Positions 12,238 through 24,625 of a stretch of 64,000 nt of DNA are shown here, one piece after another. The position numbers and the translations under genes were made by a program. The DNA is from Ursus arctos (taxonomy: Eukaryota > Chordata > Mammalia > Carnivora > Ursidae): assembly GCF_023065955.2 (NCBI RefSeq), contig NW_026622863.1, forward strand, positions 43,072,177 to 43,136,176. The letters are read 5' to 3'. Every line of letters starts with the position of its first letter. The first letter of the stretch is position 1. Below the pieces are notes generated by a model. It saw only the letters and a list, made by a program, of their open reading frames with translations. It did not search any database and had not been told where the DNA came from.

Positions 12238-12484
12238 GGGGCGCCTGGGTGGCATAGCGGTTAAGCGTCTGCCTTCGGCTCAGGGCGTGATCCCGGCGTT
12301 CCGGGATCGAGCCCCACATCAGGCTCCTCTGCTATGAGCCTGCTTCTTCCTCTCCCACTCCCCCTGCTTGTGTTCCCTCTCTCGCTGGCTGTCTCTGTCT
12401 CTGTCAAATAAATAAATAAAATCTTTAAAAAAATAAAAAATAAAAAAAATAAAGAAAGATAATTAAAAAATAAATAAATAAAAT
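12238..12484 (+). mobile_element. SINEC, young variant
   Basis: Head ggggcgcctgggtggcatag. Target repeat aaaatgaacacaca (12224-12237, 12485-12498). Long A/T-rich tail. Confidence 0.95.
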
Positions 12485-12488
12485 AAAA

Positions 12489-12491
12489 TGA

Positions 12492-12518
<27 letters not shown>
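12489..12518 (+). repeat. (CA)n microsatellite
   Basis: About 13 CA units that begin inside the SINE's right target repeat. Confidence 0.95.
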
Positions 12519-12522
<4 letters not shown>

Positions 12523-12924
12523 AATACCTAGAAAATCTCTGACAAAGAAGTTACACTAGAGACCAACCTATGTTCCTTCAACATGTTTAACACAACTGGT
12601 ATTCCTACAGCTCTCGAAAAATCCATGGTTTCTTTGTCTGAGAACCACACACATAGGGGATATGGAAACACTAAGTGGATGACTCTCCATGACCTATTCC
12701 AAACCTCTCTCACTGAGCTAGCAGCTGGGGGCACTAAAGCCAACTCAAGGCGAGGCCTGACTGCTGTAAAAGTCACCTACCCCTTTGTCAGCTGAAGAGT
12801 GGATTTGTGGCCAACTGGAACCAACAAGACAGAGTAGCCTGCTGCTGGATCCTTCTACATTTTTAAGATGGAGTAATCTGGAGCCAATACATTTCCTAAT
12901 GCTCATAAACGTGGGCACAAATGA

Positions 12925-13110
12925 CCCAACAGAGGCAGCAGAGTTTAGTGCACTGGCCTTAAGCGTGGTCCCTGAACCTACAGCACCAGCATCCCTTAGG
13001 AATTTGTTCTCTGAGGAACAAATTCTCAGGCCCCATCCTAGAACCACTGAATCAGCGTGTGGGGCCCAGCAATCTGTTTTAACAAGGCTTCTCAGTGATT
13101 CTGATTCACA
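12925..13110 (+). repeat. MER5A-type hAT MITE
   Basis: Reads gtggtccctgaacctacagc, then caaattctcaggccccatcc and ggcccagcaatctgttttaa, the MER5A body. Confidence 0.8.
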
Positions 13111-13179
13111 GAAAAGTCAAGAAATGCTCACGGGGCTAAAAGTACATTCTGGAGACAGTGTTCAAACGACAGCCCTCCT

Positions 13180-13310
13180 TTTCCCATGACTTTGCATCAG
13201 TAACTTGACATTTCTGTGTCTCAATTTTCTAAAAATGGGTATTATAATATGACTTACGTTTTAGGGTTGTTGTGAGACTTAAAGTTGCTAATAATAAACA
13301 TCCTAGACTG
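13180..13310 (+). repeat. MIR SINE
   Basis: gtaacttgacatttctgtgt, then ctcaattttctaaaaatggg and tagggttgttgtgagactta match MIR. Confidence 0.8.
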
Positions 13311-13532
13311 TGAGGGGAACTAGCCTGATGAGGCTGACACTGTGAACAGCATCGAGTGGAGGAATGAAAGAACCCCAGTCCTTGAAGGGAGAGGACCAAC
13401 CCCAAATTGTGTCCTGGCTCTGGACTTTCTTTCATGTGCGCTCAGTTATTGTTTAGAACTACCCACGTGGGGTTTCCTGCTGCTTGTAGCCAAAAGGTAT
13501 AACATCCAATCTTGCAGCAATGGCCACCACCG

Positions 13533-13549
13533 CCCCCCCCCCCCCCCGC
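13533..13549 (+). repeat. poly(C) tract
   Basis: Run of about 16 C. Confidence 0.9.
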
Positions 13550-13554
13550 CGTGA

Positions 13555-13985
13555 ATCATGCCTCTCTTTTTCTACCCTTTATGCATTTTCCTCCTATACT
13601 AACGCTAGGCTTGGCCATGGGACATGCTTTAGCCAATGGGACATCGGCAAACATGATGCAAGCAAAGGTTTGGAAGGCATTTGGGTTTAGGGCTGGCCTT
13701 GCTTCTTTCTGTGCAGTAAACCTGGAGGCCACTATGTAAGTAAATTGAGCTTGCCTGATGACAAGGCCACACAGAGAACCAAGAACTGAGTACCTCCGCG
13801 GACCAGCCTGTCAACCACCAGACACATGAGGCCATCCAGCTCCAGCTGAGCAGCCAGCTGACATCAGCCACATGACTACACCCAGGTAAGCCAAGAGAAG
13901 AACCGGTCCGCTGTGCCAACAGACTGTGCTAACTGCTGACCCACAGAACTGTGAATGAATAAGTTATTTTGTTTTAAGCTGAACT
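13555..13985 (+). repeat. MLT1-like LTR
   Basis: Ends with acagaactgtgaatgaataa and gttattttgttttaagctg, the MLT1 3' pattern, preceded by ctgacatcagccacatgact. Old MaLR retroelement remnant. Confidence 0.65.
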
Positions 13986-14319
13986 GGTCAATAGAAATGA
14001 CGTGCCCTCACAAATACCGAAAACATGTGGCATTAGCAGTGGGAAGAGGAACAGCAGAGGTTAGCAGCACAAGTGGGAAAAGTAGTAAACAAACTGTGAG
14101 TGGGGGCTGGAAAAGTGGTTAAGGAAACCACTAGGGCAGCCTGAGAAAGGCCATGCCTTTTATGTGCTCGCAGCACTGTCGCCTGCACTCAACTTGGAAA
14201 ACAGAAAAAAATACCTAATGATTTCCAGATCTGGCTAACGAGATTTCCAGGAACCCCATTAAAGCCTTCAGTTAGATGCCTCTAGCTACGTATGAGAACT
14301 TATAGAAAGAGAAGAGCTA

Positions 14320-14508
14320 GGGCAGCAGGTTGAGTATCTGCCTTCGGCTCAGGTCATGATCCCAGGGTCCTGGGATCAAGTCCTCCATTGGGCTCCCTGC
14401 TCAGGGGGGAGTCTGCTTCTCCCTCTACCCTTCCCCCCTGCTCGTGATCTCTCTCTCACTCACTCTCTCTTAAATAAATAAATAAAATCTCAACCAAAAA
14501 AAAAAAAA
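14320..14508 (+). mobile_element. SINEC, head mutated
   Basis: Body ctgccttcggctcaggtcat with a tail of A; target repeat agagcta. Confidence 0.88.
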
Positions 14509-14619
14509 AAAGAGCTAAAGAAGCAACTGAACAGTTTGTAAGCATAATTTAGGGGAAATACAGACACATGGGGAAAAAAAAAACAAGAACCAAAGTATGC
14601 TAATCAACTAGCTTGTTAC

Positions 14620-14822
14620 CATCAGGCATGGATGGTCATCCCACCCCTGTCAAACTGCCAGCGGACTGCAGCAACATGAGCAGGCCCAGGTGAAACCTGC
14701 CAAACATCCATCTGTGCTCAAAATCACTGACCTATCAAACTGTGTGCTAATAGATTACTTTGCTTCAAGTCAATATGCTTTGGGATGGTTTGTTATGCAT
14801 CAGAGGCTAACTGATATACTGA
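14620..14822 (+). repeat. second MLT1-like LTR fragment
   Basis: gcagcaacatgagcaggccc ... ttgcttcaagtcaatatgct ... cagaggctaactgatata resembles the 3' half of an MLT1-type LTR. Confidence 0.45.
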
Positions 14823-15180
14823 TAAAGGAATATCATGTTAGATGAAAAATACTTTACAACTAATATCATCCTTGACTTGCTATGATGTGCATGCTGTCAG
14901 AAACTCCTTAGATTTGGCGGGCATTAGATTCAGTCCTCCCATCTTTCTCTCACTCCTGAGCCTGAAGTCATTACATGGAAAAGAGGATAGATTCCTCTGA
15001 ATGACCTGAACAGTTATTTTTCTTCCTTTCTCCAGCCAAGCTCCTAAAAAATGCATTAATCTAAGTTAAAGGTATATATGAGATGACTCCACTGTGTTGG
15101 CAATAAACATACTTTCAGAATTAATAATGAGAACATGATGTCAGAAACAGGACAATATGTTTGAAATGAGGAGTGTCCTG

Positions 15181-15358
15181 GGGCACCTGGGTGGCTCAGT
15201 CAGTTAAGCATCCAACTCTTGGTTTCAGCTCAGGTCATGATCTCAGGGTCATGAGATGGAGCCCCCTAGACCAGCTCCACACTCAGCAGGGAGTCTACTT
15301 GAAAATTCTCTCCCTCTGCCCCTCCCCTGCTCTCTCTCTCTCTCAAATAAATAAATCT
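15181..15358 (+). mobile_element. SINEC
   Basis: Target repeat gaaatgaggagtgtcctg (15163-15180) and gaaatgaggcatgtcctg (15359-15376). Confidence 0.93.
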
Positions 15359-15995
15359 GAAATGAGGCATGTCCTGAATATCTAAGACACTGTTGTGAGT
15401 CACTGAAGGAGGGCTTCTGAACAGAAAAGTGATGTTACTGTAATGTTTGGGGAAAATGAGGATGACAGAGACACACAGTGGGTAGCAAAGGACCATATCA
15501 ACATGTAGAAACCAACCAGAACACTATTGTAAACATTCACGTGAGAAAAGAAAAAGATCCGCACTGGCAGGTCTACCCTGGGGATGTAAAACTGCACAGT
15601 GTGACAATAAAAGCAAAATAAGAAAACTGCAAAACGTAAAGTAGACATCACAATGGAAGAAGGGGCCTCAAAAACAGAAGAAATAATCAAAAGGATCAAA
15701 TGTTTTAGAACAGGCAGACTTCCAAATCTCCAACTGGTGTGAGTCCCCACTGCTCTGAAATGGTCATTTCAACTCACCTTATCATATTTTTGTTGTGAGA
15801 ATAAATACAAATCTATAAAAGAATTTCATGCACAGAATTTATCATAGAAGCAAAATTTACAATAATTAAAATATTGGGAATAAGTCAAATGCTCCCCCAA
15901 ACTGTAAGGGACCCTCTTGTACTGTTGGTGGAACTGCGAGCTGGTGTAATCACTGTGAAAGACAGTATGGAGGTTTCTCAAAAAGTTAAAAATAG

Positions 15996-16176
15996 GGGCA
16001 CCTGCGTGGCTCAGTCGGTTAAGAGTTTGCCTTCAGCTCAGGTCATGATCCCAAAGTCCTGGGATGGAGCCCCGCATCGGGCTCCCTGCTCAGCATGGAG
16101 CCTGCTTCTCCCTCTGCCTCTCCCCCCATTCCTGCTCTCTCTCTCACTCTCTCTCTCAGATTAAAAAAAAAAAAAA
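15996..16176 (+). mobile_element. SINEC inside old L1
   Basis: Target repeat aaaaagttaaaaatag (15980-15995, 16177-16192). Confidence 0.95.
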
Positions 16177-16370
16177 AAAAAGTTAAAAATAGAACTACCC
16201 TATGATCCAGTAATCACACTACTGGGTATTTAGCCAAAACTACAAAAATATCAATTCAAAGGAATACACACACCCCTATGTTTATAGCAGCATTACTTAC
16301 AATAGCCAAAGTATGGAAAAAGCCCAAGTGTCCACTGACTGATGAATGGATAAAGAAGATGTGGTGTATA

Positions 16371-16393
16371 TGTGTGTGTGTGTGTGTGTGTAT
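16371..16393 (+). repeat. (GT)n microsatellite
   Basis: About 11 GT units within the L1 at the site where its tail-of-ORF2 reads gtggtgtatat. Confidence 0.9.
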
Positions 16394-16774
16394 AAAATGT
16401 TGCCATTTGCAACAACATGAATACAGCTAGGGAGTATAATGCTAAGCGAGGTAAGTCAATAAGAGAAAGATAAATATTATATGATCTCACTCATATGTGG
16501 AAATTAAGAAACAAAGCAAGTGAGCAAAAGAAAAAAGAGAGAGAGACAAACCAAGAGACAGACTCTTAACTCTAGAGAACAAACTGATTACCAGAGGGGA
16601 GGTGGGGGGCAGGGAATGGGTAAAATAGGTGATGGGGATTGAAGAGATTAAGGAGTGCACTTGTGATGAGCACTGGGTGATGTATGGAAGTGCTGAATCT
16701 CTGTATTGCACACCTGTAATTAATACAACACCATATGTTAACTATACTGCAATTAAAAATAATAATAAAAATCA

Positions 16775-17808
16775 TCCTCCCAAATTGGAAAATAGTGGCT
16801 GGGTTCATCCATTCGATGCACTATTATAGAAATCACTTCCAATGGGTTAAGTGTTGGCTGTTTCTCCACCTATAAAATATGGGTCTGGGTAGATACACTG
16901 GCACTCTTTAATATACTGATTTTATCATTAAGGTCTGTCAAAATGTGTGTGAGTTGGTGTGTGTGTGTGTGTCTGTGTAAAATTAAACAAAATCCCAATG
17001 GTAACAGAATCTCAAAATAAAATGAAAGACCCGTAAGTGTGCAGGCTGTGCCTTTACACATCACTAACTGTGGTCCATCAAGTATTCCGCACACAGCACA
17101 TAGCCACCAAATTTGTTCAATGGAATCAGTGAAAAAATGCTAAGGATTAGTAACATCATGTCCCTGCCAGCCCATCTCATTTGCTACAAATTCTAATTTA
17201 TTCTCTCAGGCAAAGGTCCTAATATCCTACTGCATATTTGTTTAAAACTGATTTGTGTAATTCAGATGTCATGCCTTCAGAGTACTTGGAGGGTCTACCC
17301 AAACCCTCTGAAATATGTAGTTAATTATATGCCCCAAATAACATATCAACACAAACAACAGAAACTCCTTTGTTACTTATAGTTCCTTCAAATGAATTTA
17401 CTGAAGGCCGTGGCTCCTCTATGCACTCAACATTTCATATGTGTCAGGTACTCCTCTAGCACAGAAGTTTCATCTTAAAGAACTTATTCATTCAAATGCT
17501 TGTACCCTTTGATCAATTCTTCCAATACTTTTTTTTTAAGTATGAGGGGCTGGAAAAAATCAGCTTACACAAACATCTGGCTTTTCCCAGAAAATCAGAA
17601 TGTTTTTCTATTAACGTGAGTAGTGAAGAAAATACACACAATATATTCAATGTTACCTTAGGAAATGTCCTGAATTAGATTTATTATGCATTCTTGGTAC
17701 TAACACTTTCAAATGAATGAAATACAAATGAGAAACAGAGAACTCTCAACGCTGTTCTGATAACATCCAGGAAATTGTAAATCTCTACCCCAGAAGACTT
17801 AGATTAAG
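16775..17808. other. HKR1 intron, mostly unassigned
   Basis: Short GT run near 16952-16972. Nothing else recognised with confidence. Confidence 0.35.
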
Positions 17809-17824
17809 AATAAATCAAGGTCTC

Positions 17825-18020
17825 GGGGCGCCTGGGTGGCACAGCGGTTAAGCATCTGCCTTCGGCTCAGGGCGTGATCCTGGCGTTATGGGATCGAGCC
17901 CCACATCAGGCTCCTCTGCTATGAGCCTGCTTCTTCCTCTCCCACTCCCCCTGCTTGTGTTCCCTCTCTCGCTGGCTGTCTCTATCTCTGTCAAATAAAT
18001 AAATAAAATCTTAAAAAAAA
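17825..18020 (+). mobile_element. SINEC, young variant
   Basis: Target repeat aataaatcaaggtctc (17809-17824, 18021-18036); a third near-copy follows at about 18048-18063. Confidence 0.95.
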
Positions 18021-18063
18021 AATAAATCAAGGTCTCAAAAAAAAAAGAATAAATTGAGGTCTC

Positions 18064-19150
18064 ATTTTCTCTTTAAATTTTCCTGTCATTTTTAAAATAA
18101 GGATAGTCAAGGAAGATCTGAAATAACCAAATTAATGCATATTAAAAATGATAGTAAACCAGCCTGGCAACTTTGTTGGTGCTCAGTAATGTTAATCACA
18201 TTCAATTAAGTCAAGATCATCATAGCCACCATTTATAGGGGTTAGAAAGTTTCCCCTTAAGTCCCTATACATCCATGTCATTGACTTCCTTATGTCAAAT
18301 TCCTTCTCAAAATCCTTCAAAACCTAGCTTATTCAAAGACAGAATCAATACTCTTCAGTCTGGCACTCAGCCTAGCCACCCAGACTAAGAGGTGGAAAAT
18401 GAAAATCGTTAGGGGTCCAGGTAGGTAATATAAATGAGAGAGGCAGGCAAAATGTTAACTGGTCAATGGTTTCAACCTCAGTTTGGAAGATACTGTGGAA
18501 AGGGCAGCAAATAAACTAGGCAGGACCTGTCCAAATGAAGACACTGTTCAAGGGTGAATTCCCTGACACCACAGTGCAGTTTACTTTCAGAGAAGCAGGC
18601 AATCCAGAATTTTTGGTGAAATCTCCCTATTGCCAGATGCTGAAAATGCTCTCAATGTAAAATTCAGGTCAGACCATCAAGCTCCCCTCTGTTCCACGTG
18701 TCTGTATCTTCACCAGCACATATTTAAAAATCAACTTTAAATAACTCCATCGGCCATTACAATCCCCACACTGTGGCAAAGGCAGTGTGCCCTGCCTCAA
18801 GCTAACGGTGCTTCCTGCTCTCCTCCCTACTCTGCCAACTCTCCAACTACCAAACCCTCAGGGGCCGTTCAGACAGCCTTACCTCTACTGGAGGTCCTCC
18901 CTAACCATTTCAGGTCGTAAGCATCTCTGCTGTCCCTGCCCTGCATCCTTACCACTGGACAATCAAGCTTGAATGTTCGTGTATTTTTATTTAAACTGTT
19001 CCATGTGTGTTGTTTACAACTGACCACTTCGAGGATGACTGAGGTATAGATGGAGCAGAAAGGAACGCTGAAGACGCGGGGGGGGGGGGGGGGGAGGACC
19101 CCATGTAAGATGAGCCACCACTCCTGCAGGAACTTTGCCCAATACCAACA
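18064..19150. other. HKR1 intron, weak L2-like part
   Basis: ccttacctctactggaggtcctccc (about 18878-18902) and nearby pyrimidine-rich sequence hint at L2. Poly(G) run at 19078-19094. No exon seen. Confidence 0.35.
19078..19094 (+). repeat. poly(G) tract
   Basis: Run of about 16 G, in the HKR1 intron. Confidence 0.9.
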
Positions 19151-19227
19151 AGGCAGCCTACAGCTCAAGAAAAAGGAACAGATCCATCCTATTGGCAGCC
19201 AAAATGGAATTTGATGAAAATTCTCAC

Positions 19228-19260
19228 CTCTTTTTTGGCTTTCAGGAGCCCCGTGGCCAT
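19228..19260 (-). CDS. HKR1: HKR1 first coding exon (11 codons)
   Basis: The minus-strand ATG at 19260 opens MATGLLKAKKE, then a consensus donor GAG/GTGAGAAT follows directly after 19228, ending in phase 0. This fits the KRAB-A exon exactly. The peptide differs at one position from the human HKR1 isoform start that I remember (MATGLLRAKKE). The frame is open for a further 64 codons upstream, but that part lies in probable 5' UTR: a pyrimidine-rich acceptor (CCCTTCTCCAG) ends near base 19286, so the exon probably spans about 19285-19228. The ATG context AAAATGG is good. I chose this ATG from family similarity and the donor just after it. Confidence 0.83.
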
Positions 19261-19713
19261 TTTCCTAGTCTCCTGAATGCTCTCTCTGGAGAAGGGCAAA
19301 GTCTTAGAAGATAGATCTGGGGATGTGAAGAGAAACGAGGGCGCGCCCACATGGAAGAGCCCCTCCCCAGGAGTCAAGGTGCGGTCTGTTCGGGAGCCCC
19401 ACAACTGGGGGTTCAGTGTCACAGAAATCACCAGCACAACCCAATTTCCCATCTAGAGCCCTGGGAAAAGGGTTCAGAGTGACCGAGCACCCTCAAGTTC
19501 AGCCCCAAGCTCTGGCCAGGGAGTGGAGCCCATGTCCCCCTGCAGAGGAGTAAGGGTCTGTCTCTAACTACGGACTGGAATGAAAAGATAATGGCCTGGA
19601 GGTGCCTATGGAAGAGCGCCCGAATTCAGAGGCAGCCTGTGTCCCCACGAGTAAAACAGGGACAAGCAGAGGGACGTGCTGACTGGACAAGGCAATGACT
19701 ATAGGGCACTCAC

Positions 19714-19970
19714 GGAACGCGGGGTACACGTTGCCAATCCTGAGGTTGAGGCTCGGGAACCGAGTGCAGAAGTGTGGGAACAACCCGAATAGGGAGGCCT
19801 AAGCTGCCGCCAACCAGCGAGTGGGCTGGACCCACCAGCTGGAAGTGTTCCCGCTACGTGAACTCCACAGCAAGGAGGGCGCGAGGGATGGCGGAAGTGG
19901 CCGCGGGGGCCTCTGGAGGGTGTAGTCTTTGGGCTGGAGAGGTGGTGAGTGAGGCAAGCTTCGCCAACGG
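19714..19970 (-). other. HKR1: candidate non-coding first exon of HKR1
   Basis: Within the CpG island, a minus-strand donor GTTCC/GTGAGTGCC lies just left of base 19714. Upstream sequence is CpG-rich and unique. A first exon here would be spliced to the ATG exon 430 bp downstream. The 5' limit given is a guess. Confidence 0.35.
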
Positions 19971-20109
19971 CCGGGTGACTCTGACATCTGCATCTCTCAT
20001 ACAACGAAGTTTAGGAGCTCACTGTTAAGAAGATCAGGCTGCAAGGTGTTTATCCTCCGAGGGACAATGAGATCTTGCGTACCGCGAGAAAGTCGCAGAA
20101 ATGCCCGAG

Positions 20110-20131
20110 GATTCTAGGAAATGTGGTTCTA
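20110..20131 (-). promoter_or_regulatory. ZNF143/THAP11-like site
   Basis: The minus strand reads AACCACATTTCCTAGAATCC, close to the known ACTACAATTCCCAGAATGC promoter element bound by ZNF143 and THAP11, which is frequent in KRAB zinc-finger promoters. Similarity only. Confidence 0.4.
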
Positions 20132-20639
20132 GCGCCCCGCCGGTGTTACGGAGGCCGGTAGACAGACTGCGCGCTGACGGTTAGCGGCGCAGGTGAGCTG
20201 GGGTAACCGACGCCAAGGCTCCGCCCCGTGTGCTCTTCCAGGAGCAGAAATCAGGGTCCAGATTGGCGCGAGTGGGCGCGGCTCAGGGCAAAGCTCTTGG
20301 GGGATGAAGTGGTGGAATGATGCTCTATTGGGACTCCGGGATAGGAGCGACACCGGCCTTGGTGAGCCAGTACGCACAGGGAACGCCAAGGCTATTTTCT
20401 AGGAGAGCGGGATTGGCTTGCGCCAACTCCCGGAATAGCAGTGGGTGGCTCTGGTCCTGTGTCCCCGGGATATTGATGGGTGGGGAGGCGGGACCCGAGG
20501 CCAGGAGCAAAAGGCCCCCTGGTGGTAGAAGTAGAAGTGTGGTGAGGAACTGTGGCTTGATCCTGAAATCCCTGGGGGGTTTTTTATTGTAAGCTAGGTG
20601 CCACTTAGAGGACATTTACCGTGGTTGTGGTTGGGAGGT

Positions 20640-20867
20640 GGAGGGATGAGGTGTGAAGAGGAAGCAGAATTTGACAGTTTTGCTCATCATAATTTTTTTG
20701 GCATTAATATTGATTTTCAAAGATACTAGCTTAAAATATTTATCTTGATTACTAAGTTTTTATGGTGCCCCCTTATATTTTGCCCTCAAAGTGCCAGCTG
20801 TAGGGAAAGGCATGAATAGATCTGACACTATGAACCTCACTGGCACCTACTGGCCTGTAGTCTTGAT
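20640..20867. other. intergenic, unassigned
   Basis: Repeat-poor DNA upstream of the HKR1 island; nothing recognised. Confidence 0.3.
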
Positions 20868-20884
20868 AGGAAGTGAGGTCCTGG

Positions 20885-21091
20885 GGCGCCTGGGTGGCAC
20901 AGTGATTAAGCATCTGCCTTCGGCTCAGGGCGTGATCCTGGCGTTATGGGATCGAGCCCCACATCAGGCTCCTCTGCTATGAGCCTGCTTCTTCCTCTCC
21001 CACTCCCCCTGCTTGTGTTCCCTCTCTCGCTGGCTGTCTCTATCTCTGTCAAATAAATAAAATCTTTAAAAAAAAAAAAAAAAAAAAAAAA
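20885..21091 (+). mobile_element. SINEC, young variant
   Basis: Target repeat aggaagtgaggtcctgg / aggaagtgaggtcttgg; poly(A) tail of about 25. Confidence 0.95.
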
Positions 21092-21639
21092 AGGAAGTGA
21101 GGTCTTGGCTTCTGGGCATTAAGTAGCCAGAAAGAGGCCTTTGGGAGCTTACCCTGGATTGTTGAATTGTGAGTTAATCTTTTATTTCCTGACTTCCTTA
21201 ATATCCATAATTCCCTGATAATGGAACCTCCCAAAGACCCACCCACAAGGCACCTCCAAGACCTATCATGATGCAAATATTCAAAGACTGCTCTTGAATC
21301 TTCACATCCCACTCCAGAATCTCTTCCAATATCCCTTTACCTGGAGAAGTAAAAAAACAAAGTTTGCATGTTAGTATCAGCCTCCCCCAAATTGGATCGT
21401 GTTCAGGAAGGATCAGCCTAGTGCCCTATTCCAGTCCTGGTGGCACAGCTCACAAAGGGTTTCATATCCATGAACATGGAATGGTTGTTAACAGAACTCA
21501 GTACGAACCAAAATCAGACATGGGACTGTGAAAAGCACACATGAAATGTAAGGACTAAAAGCTTTAGAGAAGGGATTGGGGTGCCGGGGGTGGGTGGTGG
21601 ATGGAGGTGGGATCTTGAGATAGTCCATATCCCTATGTG

Positions 21640-22080
21640 TAGACATGTTTACACAGTCAGTGAAGAGAGAGACCCAAGCTGATAGGTTACATATAATAAA
21701 TCAAATATAACATAACAGCAGGTCAAGTGATGATGTGACTCTGCAAACTTACTCCCCTTTCTTTCCTTCAGGGAAGGAAAGGGGCTGGAAGTTGAATCAA
21801 TCACTAGTTCATGCCTGTGTAATGAAGCCTCCATTAAAATGCAAAAGATGGGAGTATGGAGAGCTTCCAGGTTGATGGAGACTCAGGGAGAGTGGTGCAC
21901 GCAGTATGAAAGCTGTGACCCTTCCCCATTCCTCGCCCTGTGCATCTCCTCCATGTGGCTCTTCCTATATTATCCTTCTATAATAAAATGGTAATCTGGT
22001 AAGTAAAATATTTCTCTGAATTCTCTGAGAATTTAGCCTGGAAGTAATCTATGACTTAGAAATTAAGGCAGAAAACAAAG
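21640..22080 (+). repeat. ERV-type LTR
   Basis: Pattern gtaatgaagcctccattaaa ... gagagcttccaggttgatgg ... ctataataaaatggtaatct ... ttctctgaattctctgagaa, with an AATAAA signal, is that of an old LTR whose exact family I cannot name. Confidence 0.55.
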
Positions 22081-23304
22081 GAGCTAGTCCTCCCCTTTCA
22101 GGTCAGAAAACATAAAAGTAGAACATGAGAGAGGAAAGAAATAATCAGATGAGGGTGGGGTGGGGAGCTTATGGGGATGCAGGAGGCAGAAAGAAGTGCT
22201 GTTTGTGCATACAATCATTACAAAGAGACAGTCTTTGGGGAGGTGGGTGCACAAGGATCGTGGCTAGATTGGAAGAAAGATGACAGATACCCCTGAAAGG
22301 TATATTCAGGGGTTGACACTGAATAAAAAACACAAGAGAGAGTCACATGTAGAGCCTTTCTCATCCTGTGCACAGATGGGAGAGCATGGATTAACATCAG
22401 CGGGTGATGCACAAATGGGGCGTAGACAAATGGGGAGTAAATAAGCACAGCAAACAGCCCCTCAAGAGGGAGATGAGGAAAATGAGCACAATCCTGTCGT
22501 CAGAAAGACATACAGCAGTTAAATCTACTCATGTGGAAACTCAGGTTCAAGGGTAAGAGATGGCTGCCCACACCTCTGCTAGGTCACCTGCAGCCACAGG
22601 GTGGCAGGCAAGACCTTCTGTTCCAAAAGAGTTCGCCAGAGAAGGCAGAGCAGGAGCGGTCAGAAGCTAGGGCCTCCCAAAGGGACTTACTGGCCCCACA
22701 TTGCAGCTCCAGCAGGGAGGAGAAAAACCACCAAGTAAACATAATATTTGTATATTTTTATAATAAAATATTTCCTATACATTCAAGTAGAGATGGGTAC
22801 AGTGACAGAAAACAAGGTAGAAGAATCGGACACCACAGAGATGAAGTGATGGATAAATAAATGACATGTCAGGGGAGTTTATCCACATATGCAGACTTTG
22901 TGTGTCCACAGACTTATGTTTATGGATCACTCAGTCGAGAGGTTTACACAACCTGCACTCACGTTGTGAAGTCAACAGGAGATGAAGTAAAAACAGAGTG
23001 TCCGTCTGTTTTGTGAGGCACACACAAGCACAGCTCCTTGCCTTCCTTCTGAACACGTTACTACTCCCTGCAGCAGCAGATGGCAAGTCCGGCCCGGGCC
23101 ACTTCTCCCACAGTGTGATGACAGACAAGACATAATCACAGAACACACTAGAAACAAAAGCCAGTAAGTGCAGAGGCTGTGGAAGACAGACTTCAAGTAG
23201 GAGGGATTAGGAAGTCCAGGAGAGGGATTCCAAGAGGAGCCAGATGCCTGTGCAAGGGCCAGGCAGTGAGCAGACATAAGTTAGCCTGAAATCAAACATC
23301 TGAT
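22081..23304. other. intergenic, with possible MIR
   Basis: ggaaactcaggttcaagggt ... ctaggtcacctgcagccaca (22535-22620) resembles MIR on the minus strand. The rest is unassigned. Confidence 0.35.
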
Positions 23305-23490
23305 AACAGTGCTTCTCAGAAGCTGCTGCAACAGACCTGGGCAGGGGAGGGCTTAGTAAACACAGATGACTGGGCCTCACCTGGTTTCTAATTCAGTGTC
23401 TGTGTGGTGCCTGAGAGTCTGCATTTCTAACACGTTTCCAGGTAACGCTGATGCTGCTGGTCCAAGGACCACACTAGGCTTTACTCTACC
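23305..23490 (-). repeat. MER5A-type hAT MITE
   Basis: tttctaacacgtttccaggt, then aacgctgatgctgctggtcc and aaggaccacactaggct are the MER5A end in reverse. Confidence 0.75.
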
Positions 23491-24625
23491 ACCAGGTCAG
23501 GGGGAGGTACTATAGAGCAAAGCAGCAGCAGATGGGACTTGAAGCCTGCGTGTAGGGGCTTCTCTGGAAACTCCTCAAACAAAAACCTCCAAGATGCTGA
23601 AAGAACATCGACAGCAACATGTCTACAAATACAAGGTACCACTGAGGAAGTGCTCTGTCAGGTAGTGACAGGCCCAACCACTGGACCCATGTAAGCCTTC
23701 CAGGAAACCTGGGAACCCTGGCACTCTGAGAACACCTACTTTCTACCCTCCCTCACTGAGATCTGATGCCCTGCTTCCTGATAACATTCCATTATAGCAC
23801 AGGAAGGAACGTCATTGATACGCCCATTTGTATGGACTTTCCTAGGTTAAAAAAAAAAAAAAAAAAAAAAAAACCACTCGAGTAGAAATTTTTTTAAATG
23901 TTTATTTTTCATATAAAAGAACACAAAATTTTACATCAGTTTAATGGAAACCCTAAAATACATAGAAAAGATATAAAAATAATTATCAAAAATAGTCAAG
24001 GCAAAGCAATACTAAGAGTGAAATCTTATATCCCTAAAATACATATGTAGCTATATATGCTATTTTAAAAATCAAGGCAGAAACTAAAGGGGTGCTACAT
24101 CTCTAAATTTATGCATCCCAGTTTTCCAGTTTAACTCTAAAATTAATCTGGAAATCTGTCAAGAAAGATACATAAAAAAAATGGGGAAAGTGTCTAACTC
24201 AACTGATGGGACAAAGAAAATAATCATTAGTAAGTAACTGCAAATAAATGCCCAACCAAGACAAAAAAAGCACGGCACCTCTTATGGGAAAAGGCTGAAA
24301 TGGGGTAGAGAGGAAAACAATGAGCCTCAAAGGAAAGTAAGACAGAAGAAATCAGGCCAGAATATTAAGGAATTGGAAACAAGTCTCCGTAGCAAGAAAG
24401 ACAACAAACGGAAAGAGAGAAAAGAGGGAGGCAAAAGTCATAGGCTCCAGGGTGTGGAGGTCCATGAGAATAAAGCAGGCAGGAAGAGAGGTGGAGTGTG
24501 TAGATAAAATTATTCCCTAGAGCTGTGCTGTCTAATGACACAGCCACTCATCACATGTGGCTACTGAGCACTAGAAACACGGCTAGTCCGAATTGAGAAA
24601 CGGTACAGGTGTAAAATACACTCCA
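23491..24625. other. intergenic, unassigned
   Basis: A poly(A) run of 25 at about 23849-23873 followed by AT-rich DNA. No gene or named repeat recognised. Confidence 0.35.

Larger units (their letters stand above)
15840..16770 (+). repeat. older L1 3' region
   Basis: Reads agggaccctcttgtactgtt, then (after a SINE at 15996-16176) ccagtaatcacactactggg, atggataaagaagatgtggt and finally cacctgtaattaatacaaca. Decayed ORF2 end and 3' UTR with an internal (GT)n at 16371-16393. Confidence 0.8.
19690..20570. promoter_or_regulatory. CpG island, HKR1 promoter
   Basis: A stretch dense in CpG and free of repeats, just upstream of the HKR1 start exon, within otherwise CpG-poor DNA. It holds a ZNF143/THAP11-like site (minus strand, 20110-20131). 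It also has a plus-strand donor-like GGCGCAG/GTGAGCTGG near 20192, so transcription in both directions is possible. The role is inferred from position and composition. Confidence 0.65.
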
